Source of the DNA: Bog-756 sp963713625
Lineage (GTDB): Bacteria > Actinomycetota > Acidimicrobiia > Acidimicrobiales > RAAP-2
Length of the DNA: 64,000 bases
Reading direction: 5' to 3'
NCBI GenBank assembly: GCA_963713625.1
Contig: CAVQMN010000004.1
Span: 973,224 to 1,037,223 of the forward strand
The translations under genes were made by a program, and so were the position numbers. Positions 8,686-19,474 of this stretch are shown here, in pieces. The notes beneath the pieces were generated by a model that made no database searches, was not told the DNA's origin, and saw only the letters and a list, made by a program, of their open reading frames with translations. Every line of letters begins with the position of its first letter. The stretch's first letter is position 1.

Positions 8686-9093
8686 ATGAGTGACGACCCC
8701 CGCTCCCGGGCCGTGTATGTGATCTCGGTGGCCGCCGAGCTGACCGGGGTGCATCCGCAGACCCTCCGGGTCTACGAGCGCAAGGGCCTGCTCGACCCGA
8801 GCCGCACCGAAGGCGGGAGCCGGCGCTTCAGCGATCAGGATCTCGATCGTCTGCGGCACATCCAGAGCCTCACCAACGCCGGCGTCAACCTGGAGGGTGT
8901 GCGCCGGGTGATGGAGCTCGAGACCGAAGTGGCCCGGCTCCGCCAGGAGCTGGTGGCCACCCGGGCCGAGGCTCGCGAGGCGATCGCCGTGACCCACCGT
9001 CAGTACCGTCGTGAGCTGGTGCCGCTGTCCCAGATGCCGGTGCCCACCCGCTCGTCCCACCGCACAGCACGAGGGGCAGGAGGAAATCGATGA
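8686..9093 (+). CDS. hspR: MerR-family heat-shock repressor HspR
   Basis: 135 residues. A winged-helix regulator that in Streptomyces and mycobacteria represses the dnaK operon and clpB. The MerR DNA-binding domain is clear (VISVAAELTGVHPQTLRVYERKGLLDPSRTEGGSRRF), followed by a coiled coil (MELETEVARLRQELVATRAEAREA). The C-terminal tail is basic. Its place between dnaJ and clpB makes it the expected regulator of this operon, although no full HAIR operator was found upstream of dnaK. Its stop overlaps the clpB start as ATGA. Confidence 0.93.
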   Translation: MSDDPRSRAVYVISVAAELTGVHPQTLRVYERKGLLDPSRTEGGSRRFSDQDLDRLRHIQSLTNAGVNLEGVRRVMELETEVARLRQELVATRAEAREAIAVTHRQYRRELVPLSQMPVPTRSSHRTARGAGGNR

Positions 9094-11582
9094 CCATCAA
9101 CCCCGACCGCTGGACCCTCAAGACCCAGGAGGCCTTCGCGTCCGCCGTCGACCTGGCCCGCGCCGCGCACAACCCCGAGGTCACCCCCGAACACGTGCTG
9201 GCCGCCATTCTCGGTCAGCCCGACGGCATCGCCGGTCCTGTCCTGACCCGGGTGGGCGTCGAGCCGGTGGTGGTGCTCGACCGGATCAACGGCGAGCTCG
9301 CCCGGTTGCCCCAGGCCATCGGGGGCGAGGAGCCCGCGGTCAACCGTGCCCTCCGTGACGTGCTCACCGCGGCGGACACCCAGCGCACCGACATGGGCGA
9401 CGAGTACCTTTCGGTCGAGCATCTGCTGCTGGCCATGGCCGACCGCGTCGGCGTGGACCGGGACCAACTGCTCGGCGCCCTCCGCGATGTGCGCGGCAGC
9501 CATCGGGTCACCACGCAGAATCCCGAGGAGACCTTCCAGGCCCTCGAGCGCTACGGCCGTGACCTCACCGCCCTGGCCCGCCAGGGCAAGATGGATCCGG
9601 TCATCGGTCGCGACGAGGAGGTCCGCCGGGTCATCCAGGTGCTGTCGCGCCGGACGAAGAACAACCCGGTGCTCATCGGCGAGCCGGGGGTGGGCAAGAC
9701 GGCCATCGTCGAGGGCCTGGCCCAGCGGATCGTCGAAGGCGACGTACCCGAAGGACTGAAGGGCAAGCGGGTCATCGGATTGGACATGGGGTCGATGGTG
9801 GCCGGAGCCAAGTACCGCGGCGAGTTCGAAGAGCGGCTCAAGGCCGTGCTCAAAGAGATCACCGACGCCGAGGGCGAAGTCATCACCTTCATCGACGAGC
9901 TCCACACCATCGTCGGTGCCGGCGGCGGCGCCGAGGGGGCCATGGACGCGGGCAACATGATCAAGCCCATGCTGGCCCGCGGCGAGCTGCGGATGATCGG
10001 TGCCACCACCCTCGACGAGTACCGCCAGTACATCGAGAAGGATGCCGCCCTGGAGCGGCGGTTCCAGCAGGTCTTCGTGCCACCGCCGTCAGTGGAGGAC
10101 ACGATCGCCATCCTGCGCGGACTGAAGGAGCGCTATGAGGTCCACCACGGCGTGCGCATCCAGGATGCGGCGCTGGTGGCGTCGGCCGTGCTCTCCGACC
10201 GCTACGTGACCGGGCGGTTCCTGCCCGACAAGGCCATCGATCTCATGGACGAGGCCGCCAGCCGGCTCCGCATCGAGATCGACTCGATGCCCACCGAACT
10301 CGATGTGGTCACCCGGAGGCTCCGCCAGCTCGAGATCGAACGGATGGCGCTGGCCAAAGAGACCGACAGCGCGTCGGCCGACCGCCTGGCCCGCCTGGAC
10401 GAGGAGATGGCCAACCTCCAGGAGCAGTCGGTGGCCATGACCGCCCATTGGCAGTCGGAGAAAGAGGCCATCAATACCATCCAGACGCTCAAGGGCGAGC
10501 TCGAGCAGCAGCGGGGGGAGGCCGAGCGCCTGGCCCGGGACGGAAACCTGGCCCAGTCGTCCGAGATCACCTACGGGCTCATCCCCGACCTCGAGCGGCA
10601 GGTGGAAGAGGCCACCGAGGCTCTCAACGAGCTCCAGAAGACCCAGCGGTTCCTCAAAGAGGAGGTGGACGCCGAGGATGTGGCCGAGGTGGTCAGCCGG
10701 GCCACCGGCGTCCCGGTCAGCCGCCTGCTGGAAGGCGAAGTCGAGAAGCTGATCCGGATGGAGGACGCCCTCCACGCCCGGGTGGTGGGGCAGGATGCGG
10801 CCGTGTCGGCCGTGGCCAACGCCATCCGGCGCAGCCGGGCCGGGCTGTCCGACCCGAACCGCCCCATCGGCTCGTTCCTCTTCATGGGACCGACCGGCGT
10901 GGGCAAGACGGAGCTGGCCCGGGCCCTGGCCGAGTTCCTCTTCGATGACGCGCGGGCCATGGTCCGCATCGACATGAGCGAGTACATGGAGCGTCATTCG
11001 GTGGCCCGCCTGGTCGGTGCTCCTCCCGGTTACGTGGGCTATGAGGAAGGCGGCCAGCTGACCGAGGCCATCCGCCGCCGTCCGTACGCGGTGGTCCTGC
11101 TGGACGAGTTGGAAAAGGCCCATCCCGACGTGTTCAACACCCTGCTCCAGGTGCTGGAGGACGGCCGCCTCACCGACGGTCAGGGCCGGACCGTCGACTT
11201 CACCAACACCGTGCTGATCATGACGTCCAACCTTCCCGGCGAGCCGGTCGACTTCTTCAAGCCCGAGTTCGTCAACCGGATCGACGAGATCGTCCGCTTC
11301 CATTCGCTGACCGAGGCGGACCTGGCCCGCATCGTCACCATTCAGCTCGGCGGGTTGCGTGGTCGGCTGACCGAGCGCAGGCTCTCCCTGTCGGTGACCC
11401 CGGCGGCCGAGGCGTTGTTGGCCCGGGCCGGCTTCGACCCCGACTTCGGGGCCCGCCCGTTGCGACGGGTCATCCAACGTCAGGTCGAGGACCCCTTGGC
11501 CCTGGCCCTGCTCGAGGGCCGCTATCCCGAAGGCTCGACAGTGACGGTGGACGAGAAGGACGGCGCTATCGTCCTCGTGTGA
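9090..11582 (+). CDS. clpB: Disaggregase ClpB (Hsp100)
   Basis: 830 residues. A hexameric AAA+ protein that extracts proteins from aggregates together with DnaK. The N-domain spans about 1-145. First Walker A is GEPGVGKT (197-204), with Walker B FIDELHTIVG. The coiled-coil M-domain spans about 405-525 and distinguishes it from ClpA/C. Second Walker A is GPTGVGKT near 600. In the second AAA domain, after TSNL (about 711), the sequence goes straight to PGEPVDFFKPEFVNR, so some 15-20 residues usual between these motifs in E. coli-type ClpB are missing. The reading frame is intact, so this looks like a lineage-specific shortening. Start overlaps hspR by four bases. Confidence 0.96.
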   Translation: MTINPDRWTLKTQEAFASAVDLARAAHNPEVTPEHVLAAILGQPDGIAGPVLTRVGVEPVVVLDRINGELARLPQAIGGEEPAVNRALRDVLTAADTQRTDMGDEYLSVEHLLLAMADRVGVDRDQLLGALRDVRGSHRVTTQNPEETFQALERYGRDLTALARQGKMDPVIGRDEEVRRVIQVLSRRTKNNPVLIGEPGVGKTAIVEGLAQRIVEGDVPEGLKGKRVIGLDMGSMVAGAKYRGEFEERLKAVLKEITDAEGEVITFIDELHTIVGAGGGAEGAMDAGNMIKPMLARGELRMIGATTLDEYRQYIEKDAALERRFQQVFVPPPSVEDTIAILRGLKERYEVHHGVRIQDAALVASAVLSDRYVTGRFLPDKAIDLMDEAASRLRIEIDSMPTELDVVTRRLRQLEIERMALAKETDSASADRLARLDEEMANLQEQSVAMTAHWQSEKEAINTIQTLKGELEQQRGEAERLARDGNLAQSSEITYGLIPDLERQVEEATEALNELQKTQRFLKEEVDAEDVAEVVSRATGVPVSRLLEGEVEKLIRMEDALHARVVGQDAAVSAVANAIRRSRAGLSDPNRPIGSFLFMGPTGVGKTELARALAEFLFDDARAMVRIDMSEYMERHSVARLVGAPPGYVGYEEGGQLTEAIRRRPYAVVLLDELEKAHPDVFNTLLQVLEDGRLTDGQGRTVDFTNTVLIMTSNLPGEPVDFFKPEFVNRIDEIVRFHSLTEADLARIVTIQLGGLRGRLTERRLSLSVTPAAEALLARAGFDPDFGARPLRRVIQRQVEDPLALALLEGRYPEGSTVTVDEKDGAIVLV

Positions 11583-11656
11583 TCCCGGGGCAGGTCCACG
11601 GGATGCCCGCCGGCTCGGCCGAGGGGCGAATGTTCCGTGCACCGGAGGGGTAGGTC

Positions 11657-12628
11657 TTGTCTGTCGCCGACTCGAGGAAGGCATCCACATTGAAGCCCGT
11701 CGAGGCTGACGAGATCGATGCGCTGGTCGCCCGCGCCCGTGGGCGGATGGACGAGGGCATCGTGTCGGCGGCCCGGTGGGCCGTCGGCCACCCCGGCCAG
11801 GCCCGTCGCCTTCTGCGCTGGCTCCGGGGCCTGCCGAGGACCACCATCACCCCGTCGGGCGATCCCGCCGGTGTGGTGCTCCGCCAGCGGTTCGGCGGGA
11901 TCGGGATGCTCGGGACCGGCCGCCACGCCCAGGCGGCTCTCGTGCTGCCCGCCACGGTGGAGGAGTACTGGAAAGGCCCGAAACGCAAGGTCTTCCGCAA
12001 CAAGATGGCCGGCGCCGCCCGCCGCGGGCTCGAGTGGAGGATGCTGGCGGCGGAGGAGACGGCCGGTGCCGTCCAGGCCGTGTGCGACGGCCTCGGGTGG
12101 GATCGGGACGCACGCCCCGACATGGAGAACCTGCTCCAGGTACCCCTCGAGGCGGCGTTGGCCTCGGCGGTCTTCTCCCCCGACGGCGCCGTGCTCTCGG
12201 TGTGCCTGGCCGTGGCCAGCGGGGATGTGGCCCAGATCCGGTGGGGCATGTCGGTGGGCAAGGGCCCGGCGCGGTGGGCGGCCTTCGCGGCCATGCTCCA
12301 GGGGGCGCATGCCCGGGGTGTGGCCACGATCCTGGTCGGCCCCATGATGGGGAGGGCGTCGGAGGACGAGTACTTCCAGCGGAGGATCGGCTTCGAGCCG
12401 AGCAACATCGTCGTGGCCCCCGAGGTATCCCCGGCCCCGTCCCCCGACGGGTCGTCCATCCTCGCCCACCAGGTGTCCAGGGCCCGGAGGTGGGCGAACC
12501 AGGCGGCCGGGCGCCGGGCCGGGGAGGCTCCTCCTTCGGGGTGGGGCGGACAAGGGACAGGGCGTGGGCCCGCCGTCGTGCTGGCCCTGCTGGTGGGCGC
12601 GGCCATGGTGGGGGCGGCCCTGTCCTGA
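11657..12628 (+). CDS. GNAT/FemAB-like protein with C-terminal membrane anchor (unknown)
   Basis: 323 residues. The middle part (EYWKGPKRKVFRNKMAGAARRGLEWRML, then GAVLSVCLAVASGDVAQIRWGMSVG and AFAAMLQGAHARGVATILVG) has the pattern of FemAB/GNAT acyltransferase-like proteins: an N-terminal helix with basic residues followed by a beta strand and an alpha/beta core. The last 20 residues form a hydrophobic helix (VVLALLVGAAMVGAAL), suggesting a tail anchor. TTG 11657 is preferred because GGAGGGG precedes it at good spacing. Function unknown; no partner gene is obvious, as it lies between clpB and purA. Confidence 0.6.
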   Translation: MSVADSRKASTLKPVEADEIDALVARARGRMDEGIVSAARWAVGHPGQARRLLRWLRGLPRTTITPSGDPAGVVLRQRFGGIGMLGTGRHAQAALVLPATVEEYWKGPKRKVFRNKMAGAARRGLEWRMLAAEETAGAVQAVCDGLGWDRDARPDMENLLQVPLEAALASAVFSPDGAVLSVCLAVASGDVAQIRWGMSVGKGPARWAAFAAMLQGAHARGVATILVGPMMGRASEDEYFQRRIGFEPSNIVVAPEVSPAPSPDGSSILAHQVSRARRWANQAAGRRAGEAPPSGWGGQGTGRGPAVVLALLVGAAMVGAALS

Positions 12629-12697
12629 CCGGTGGCCCCCCGGCACGCGTAGTCCTTCGGGTCCGCCGGGCCCGTCCGAGGCAGCCGGCATGCGGGT

Positions 12698-12703
12698 TAC
12701 ACT
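12698..12703 (+). promoter_or_regulatory. Candidate -10 element for the pur operon
   Basis: TACACT within GGGTTACACTGG. It lies 37 bases before the purA GTG, which has its own Shine-Dalgarno (GGAGGAG), so this transcript would have a short leader rather than being leaderless. No convincing -35 is seen. Confidence 0.45.
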
Positions 12704-12740
12704 GGTGCGTAATCCGCTTTTCGCAACGGAGGAGTGACGC

Positions 12741-14017
12741 GTGCCGGCAACCGTTGTCGTCGGGACCCAGTGGGGTGATGAGGGCAAAGGCAAGCTCACC
12801 GATCTCCTGGCCAAGGAGATGGAGCTGGTCGTCCGCTATCAGGGCGGCCACAACGCCGGCCACACCATCGTGGTGGACGGAGAGACGTTCGCCCTGCAGC
12901 TCGTTCCGAGCGGCATCCTCTACGACCACATCACCCCGATCATCGGTAACGGCGTGGTCGTCGATCCGACCGTCCTACTGGCCGAGCTCGACACCCTCGA
13001 GGGCAAGGGCATCGACACCTCTCGGCTGCTGGTCAGTGGCAACGCCCACCTGATCATGCCCTACCACCACGAGTTGGACCGGCTCACCGAGCGCTACCTG
13101 GGTAAGAACAAACTGGGCACCACCAAGCGGGGGATCGGCCCGGCCTATGCCGACAAGTCCTCCCGGGTGGGACTGCGGGTGCAGGACCTGTCCGACCCCA
13201 AGATCTTCCGCCAGAAGCTCGAGGTGGCGCTCAAGGAGAAGAACGCCGTCCTGGCCAAGGTGTACAACCGGCTGCCGCTGTCCGCGGACGAGATCTGCGC
13301 CCACTACCTCGACGAGCTGGCCCCGAGGGTCTCGCCCATGGTGGCCGACACGGTCGGACTGCTCCACGACGCCCTCGAGCGGGGGGCCCATGTGCTGCTG
13401 GAGGGGGCCCAAGCCACATTCCTCGACCTCGACCACGGCACCTATCCGTTCGTGACGTCGTCCAATCCGGTGGCCGGTGGTGCCTGCACCGGGGCGGGGA
13501 TCGGTCCCCGCTACATCGACGAGGTCATCGGCATCGCCAAGGCCTACGTGACCCGGGTGGGGAGCGGGCCGTTCCCGACCGAACTGACCGACGAGATCGG
13601 TGACGTCCTGGTGGACCGGGGACACGAGTACGGGGTCAACACCGGCCGCCGCCGGCGCCCCGGTTGGTTCGACGCGGTGATGATGCGCCAGGCCGTGCGG
13701 CTGAACTCGCTGTCGGGTGTGGCCCTGACCAAACTCGACGTGCTGGACACCTTCGACACGGTGAAGGTGTGTGTGGCCTACGAGGCCAACGGTGAACGGT
13801 TCACCCACCCGCCCTACCACCAGTCGATCTTCCATCAGGTCCGACCGGTCTATGAGGAGCTTCCCGGGTGGAAGACGGACATCTCCGGTGCCACCGAGAT
13901 CGCCGACCTGCCCCAGGCCGCCCGCGACTACGTCCACTTCCTGGCCGAACAGATCGGCACGCCGGTCCGGTTGGTCGGAGTGGGCCCCGGCCGCGAGCAG
14001 TTCGTCCGCTTCGCCGC

Positions 14018-14021
<4 letters not shown>
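12741..14021 (+). CDS. purA: Adenylosuccinate synthetase
   Basis: 426 residues, normal length. It joins IMP and aspartate using GTP, the first step from IMP to AMP. The P-loop QWGDEGKGK contains the catalytic Asp13, and His41 is in GGHNAGHT. Other signatures are GTTKRGIGPAYADK, EGAQATFLDLDHGTYPFVTSSN and GRRRRPGWFD. GTG 12741 follows GGAGGAG. First gene of a tight purA-D-B-C-S-Q run; purD overlaps as ATGA. Confidence 0.97.
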
Positions 14022-15378
<1,357 letters not shown>

Positions 15379-15382
<4 letters not shown>

Positions 15383-16689
15383 TCCCCCGCTATGCACCCG
15401 CGGAGATGGCCGGTCTCTTCTCCGACCAGGCCCGGTTCGCCATGTGGCTGCGGGTCGAGCTCCTCGCCACCGACGGCTGGGCGGCGGTGGGCGACGTCCC
15501 CGCGCCGGCGGCCGAAGCGTGCCGGGCCCGGGCGCCGGTGGTGGACGCCGACTTCGTCGCCGCCGTCGATGCACGCGAAAAGGTGACCGACCACGATGTG
15601 GCCGCATTCGTCGACGTGGTGCAGGAAGCCATCGGCCAGCCCGAAGGCTCGTGGATCCACTACGGCCTCACCTCTTCGGACGTCGTGGACACCGCCTTGT
15701 GCGCCACCCTGACCCAGGCCTCCGATCTGCTCATTGATGCCGCCTCCCGGTTGGTCGCCGCGCTGAAGGAGCGGGCCGCCGGATCCATCGACATCCCGGT
15801 GACCGGGCGGACCCACGGGATGCACGCCGAACCCACCACCTTCGGGGCCAAGTTCTCGCTGTGGGCCTTGCAGGCCGACCGTGATGTCCAGCGCCTCCGG
15901 GCCGCCCGCGAGCGGGTGGCGGTGGGCAAGTTGTCCGGGGCGGTGGGTACGTATTCGAACATCGATCCCCGGGTGGAGGAGTACGTCTGCCGCGAGCTGG
16001 GGCTCACCCCGACGCCGGCCACCCAGGTGGTGGCCCGCGACCGCCATGCCGAGTTCCTGTGGGCCTGCGCCTCGGTCGGCGCCACCATCGAGCTGATCGC
16101 CACCGAGGTCCGGCACATGGCCCGCAGTGAGCTCGGCGAGGCCGAGGAGCCGTTCAAGCCGGGCCAGAAGGGCAGTTCGGCCATGCCCCACAAGCGCAAT
16201 CCGATCCTGTCCGAGCGCCTGTGCGGTCTGGCCCGCGTCCTCCGCGGCTACCTGTCGGCCGGCCTCGAGGACGTGGCCCTCTGGCACGAGCGGGACATCT
16301 CGCACAGCTCGGTGGAGCGGGTGGTGCTCCCCGACGCCAGCATGCTGACCCTGTACATGCTGCAGAAGGCCAGGGGACTGGTCGAGGGACTGGTGCTCCA
16401 CCCGGAGCGGGCGCTGACCACGCTGACCCAAGGGAGCCAGGGCCTGGTGTTCAGCCAGAGCGTGCTGCTGGCCCTGGTCAACGGAGGCTTGAGCCGGGAC
16501 GCGGCCTACCGTATCGTGCAACGCGATGCCCGCACGGCGTGGGCCGAGGGCCGACCATTCCGTCAGGTGCTCGACGAGGACCCCGAAGTCACCCTGTCGT
16601 CGGCGGACCTCGACGGGGCCTTCGACCTGTCACGCGCCCTGCGCCATATCCACCGATTCACCGACGCCTTGGAGGAGCTAGCACCATGA
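15379..16689 (+). CDS. purB: Adenylosuccinate lyase
   Basis: 436 residues from GTG 15379, overlapping the purD stop as GTGA and giving the family start (M)IPRYAPAEMAGLFSD. It cleaves fumarate from SAICAR and from adenylosuccinate, so it acts twice in the pathway. Signature loop GQKGSSAMPHKRNP (fumarase/aspartase superfamily) is intact, as are HYGLTSSDVVDTA and GRTHGMHAEPTTFG with the catalytic His. Part of the purA-Q operon. Confidence 0.96.
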
Positions 16690-17597
16690 CCATCTCATCG
16701 ACCGGCGAACCGTTGACGCTCATCCAGTCCGGAAAGGTCCGCGAGCTCTACGACGCCGGGACCGGCCGGCTGCTCATGGTGGCCTCGGACCGCATCTCGG
16801 CCTTCGACGTCATCATGGCCGAGCCCATCCCCGACAAGGGCCGGGTACTCACGGCCATGACCGCCTACTGGTTGGACGAGCTCTCCGACCTGGCCCCGAA
16901 TCATCTGATCAGTGCGGACACGGCCGACTTTCCTGACGGAGCGGCCGAACTCCCCGGGGGGCTGGCCGGGTTGAACGGCCGCGCCATGCTGGTGCACCGG
17001 GCCGAGATGCTGGATATCGAGTGCATCGTCCGCGGCTACCTGGCCGGCTCGGCCTTCAAGGAGTACGAGCGGGAGGGCACGGTCCACGGGATGGCCATGC
17101 CCGCCGGTCTCCGTCACGCCGACCGGCTGCCCGAACCGATCTTCACCCCATCCACCAAGGCCACCGAAGGGCACGACCTCAACATCGGGATGGCGGAGGC
17201 CATCGATCTGGTGGGGAAGGAGGCGGCCGAGGCCGCGTCCGAGCTGTGCCTGGCCGCCTACTCGCGGGCCGCGGCCCGAGCCGAGGAGCAGGGCATCGTC
17301 ATCTGCGATACCAAGTTCGAACTCGGGTACATCGACGGCGCCCTGTCCCTCTGCGACGAGGTGCTGACCCCGGACTCCTCCCGGTTCTGGCCGGCCGACG
17401 ACTGCGCACCGGGCACCAACCCGCCGTCGTTCGACAAGCAACCGCTGCGCGACTGGCTCGAGAACCAGGACTGGGACAAGCAGCCCCCGCCGCCGGCTCT
17501 GCCCGACGAGATCGTGACGGCCACGTCGAATCGGTACGTGGCTGCCTACGAACGGGTCTGCGGACGCCGGCTGTCCGACTGGTACGGTGCCCGTTAG
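16686..17597 (+). CDS. purC: SAICAR synthase
   Basis: 303 residues from ATG 16686, overlapping purB as ATGA. It condenses CAIR with aspartate (ATP). Motifs: GKVRELYDAGTGRLLMVASDRISAFDV at the N-terminus, IECIVRGYLAGSAFKEY, and VICDTKFELGY. The length is that of the longer PurC type rather than the 235-residue Bacillus/E. coli type. purS starts on the last base of the stop. Confidence 0.96.
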   Translation: MTISSTGEPLTLIQSGKVRELYDAGTGRLLMVASDRISAFDVIMAEPIPDKGRVLTAMTAYWLDELSDLAPNHLISADTADFPDGAAELPGGLAGLNGRAMLVHRAEMLDIECIVRGYLAGSAFKEYEREGTVHGMAMPAGLRHADRLPEPIFTPSTKATEGHDLNIGMAEAIDLVGKEAAEAASELCLAAYSRAAARAEEQGIVICDTKFELGYIDGALSLCDEVLTPDSSRFWPADDCAPGTNPPSFDKQPLRDWLENQDWDKQPPPPALPDEIVTATSNRYVAAYERVCGRRLSDWYGAR

Positions 17598-17911
17598 TGG
17601 CGACGTCCGCACAGTTCTCGGTCCTGGTCGAGGTCCGTCCGCGGGCGGGCATCGCCGACCCCGAGGGTGCCACCATCGAACGGGCACTGCCGGCCCTCGG
17701 GCTGGGCGGAGTCTCGGGGGTCCGGGCGGGCAAGGCCTTCCGCTTCGACATCGCCGCCTCTGACGACGCCGATGCGCTGGCCCGGGCCACGGTGGTGGCC
17801 GAGCGGGTTCTGGCCAACCCGGTGATCGAGGAGTCGACCGTCACCGTCCTGCCTGCCGCGGCGGCAACGGCGTCGGCTCCGGGGTCGGGGTCCGAGAGGA
17901 CGGGGGCCTGA
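17597..17911 (+). CDS. purS: PurS subunit of FGAM synthase
   Basis: 104 residues from GTG 17597, which shares one base with the purC stop. The small dimeric protein bridges PurQ and PurL in the three-part FGAM synthetase. Core features: VLVEVRPRAGIADPEGATIERALPALGLGGVSGVRAGKAFRFDI, then VLANPVIEESTV. The last 20 residues (AAATASAPGSGSERTGA) are a low-complexity tail beyond the usual 80-85 residues. Confidence 0.92.
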   Translation: MATSAQFSVLVEVRPRAGIADPEGATIERALPALGLGGVSGVRAGKAFRFDIAASDDADALARATVVAERVLANPVIEESTVTVLPAAAATASAPGSGSERTGA

Positions 17912-18640
17912 GTGGCAGCCCGCATCGGGGTGGTGATGTTCCCGGGCACCAACTGTGAACACGATGCCGTCCTGGCCGCCCGGCGCCTCGGCGCCTCGGC
18001 CGACTTGGTCTGGCATGGCGACACGTCGGTGACCGGCTACGACGCGCTCATCCTCCCCGGCGGCTTCGCCCACGGCGACTACCTGCGCCCCGGTGCCATC
18101 GCCCGGTTCTCGCCGGTCATGGACGCGGTCGGTCGTTTCGCGGCCGAGGGCGGACCGGTGGTCGGTATCTGCAATGGATTCCAGGTCCTGACCGAGGCCG
18201 GCCTGCTTCCCGGCGCGCTGCAGAAGAACAGGGGGCTTCGCTTCCTCTGTACCACGGTGGAGGTCCGGGTCGACTCGGCGGATTCGGTCCTCAGCGCCGG
18301 CGTGCCCATCGGCACCGTCCTCCGCATTCCCATCAATCATTTCGAGGGCAATTTCATCTGCGACGCCGACACCTTGGCCGAGCTGCGGGCCGAGGACCGG
18401 GTCGTCCTCCGCTATGTGGACAACCCCAACGGCTCGGTCGACGACATTGCCGGCATCTGCAGTCCGGGACGGAACGTGGTCGGCCTGATGCCCCATCCCG
18501 AACGGGCCTCGGATCCCCTACTCGGTTCGGTCGACGGCTCGGTCCTGCTCCGGGCCCTCCTGGCCGCGGCGGTGGCTCCGGCATCGTCCCCGGCGCGCCG
18601 CATACCGGCCGCGCCCACCGCGGTCTCCGCCACCGCCTGA
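17912..18640 (+). CDS. purQ: PurQ glutaminase subunit of FGAM synthase
   Basis: 242 residues. GTG follows directly on the purS stop. A class I glutamine amidotransferase that feeds ammonia to PurL. It begins IGVVMFPGTNCEHDAV. The nucleophile Cys is in VVGICNGFQVLTEAGLLPG, and the His/Glu pair is in LMPHPERASD. The C-terminal 20 residues are an Ala/Pro-rich extension. Last gene of the operon; the next gene lies on the opposite strand. Confidence 0.95.
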   Translation: MAARIGVVMFPGTNCEHDAVLAARRLGASADLVWHGDTSVTGYDALILPGGFAHGDYLRPGAIARFSPVMDAVGRFAAEGGPVVGICNGFQVLTEAGLLPGALQKNRGLRFLCTTVEVRVDSADSVLSAGVPIGTVLRIPINHFEGNFICDADTLAELRAEDRVVLRYVDNPNGSVDDIAGICSPGRNVVGLMPHPERASDPLLGSVDGSVLLRALLAAAVAPASSPARRIPAAPTAVSATA

Positions 18641-18752
18641 GATCCCGGCCCCGCCCGAGGCCGCCGGCCCCGCCCGATCGGCGGATCGCCTACCAGGTTC
18701 GTGGTACTGCCCGCCGGAAGAAGGGACGGAGCCCAGCCGTCGGCTGGTCGGT

Positions 18753-19184
18753 TCAGCTGCGGGTGCGGGGAATCTTGGCCTGCTGCAGGACGGAGGCGCT
18801 GACTCCCACCGTGCGCCATGCCGAGTATGAGATGCCCTTCCGCTCACCGTAGATACGGGCCACCTTTATGAACGACTTTTCCAGCGCGGCCATGTCAACG
18901 GTGTCACCGCTGTGGGACAGTTCCGCCTCGAGTCGCTGCTTCTCTTCAACCAAATGGAGACGGGCCAATGGCTCGGCTCCCGGCAGTGTGGACTCAATGG
19001 TAGCCAGCCGCCGGCGGATGGAATCCGGGGTCCGCTTGCGCCCCCGCCTGGGCTTGGTCGATTCGAGGGCTTCGAGGTATTGGCGCACGACCCGCCCCTC
19101 TTCCCGGCCCTTGGCCAGTGCCGCCTTGTGGGTGTCGGACATTGGTGTTTTCTTGCGCGATTTCGTTGAAGCGGTAGCTGCCAT
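18753..19184 (-). CDS. Conserved actinobacterial hypothetical protein
   Basis: 143 residues, strongly charged. After a basic N-terminus (TKSRKKTP) it shows SDTHKAALAKGREEGRVVRQYLEALESTKPRRGRKRTPDSIRRRLATIE, a helical region with a heptad-like Leu/Glu pattern (about 80-105), and a C-terminal motif ISYSAWRTVGVSASVLQQAKI. I recognise the pattern from hypothetical proteins widespread in actinobacteria, but no function is known to me. The RGRKRT basic stretch and the small C-terminal helix pair would fit nucleic-acid binding (inference). The internal Met at 15 is an alternative start; neither has a clear Shine-Dalgarno. Confidence 0.7.
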   Translation of the reverse strand: MAATASTKSRKKTPMSDTHKAALAKGREEGRVVRQYLEALESTKPRRGRKRTPDSIRRRLATIESTLPGAEPLARLHLVEEKQRLEAELSHSGDTVDMAALEKSFIKVARIYGERKGISYSAWRTVGVSASVLQQAKIPRTRS

Positions 19185-19461
19185 TCAATGAGCATCCCAG
19201 ACCTGTCCATAGATGGCAAATGTGTGAACTGGACTTCGGAACACAGGTCCGTCTTTTGGGTGAACGATAAGATCCATGGCCCTGGCGCCCGGGTAATACC
19301 GCACCTCGTTTGGGGCTGATTTGGGGGATGGAACACCGCCCTCCGATCGCATTCGGTCGGTCCTATTTGGCTGGCACGGCCCATCGGCGAATCGCCCGGA
19401 ATCGATCAGCACCGCCCTGGCCCGGGCCGGCGACTCCCGCCTGAGCGGGTGAGGCGCCAGG

Positions 19462-19467
19462 TACGCT
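19462..19467 (+). promoter_or_regulatory. -10 element of purL
   Basis: TACGCT seven bases before the purL ATG at 19475. There is no Shine-Dalgarno, so transcription probably starts at or next to the initiation codon. The same hexamer at the same distance precedes gpmA. The 290-base gap upstream (19185-19474) holds no gene I can support and is somewhat A/T-richer than its surroundings. Confidence 0.55.
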
Positions 19468-19474
19468 CGGGTCC

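Noticed and set aside
10089..11690. Long open frame antisense to clpB (533 codons), and similar antisense frames under dnaK, purD, purB and others
   Set aside because: In high-GC DNA the frame opposite a real gene stays open. The products show no family features and are rich in His, Gly and Arg, while the sense frames are well-known proteins.
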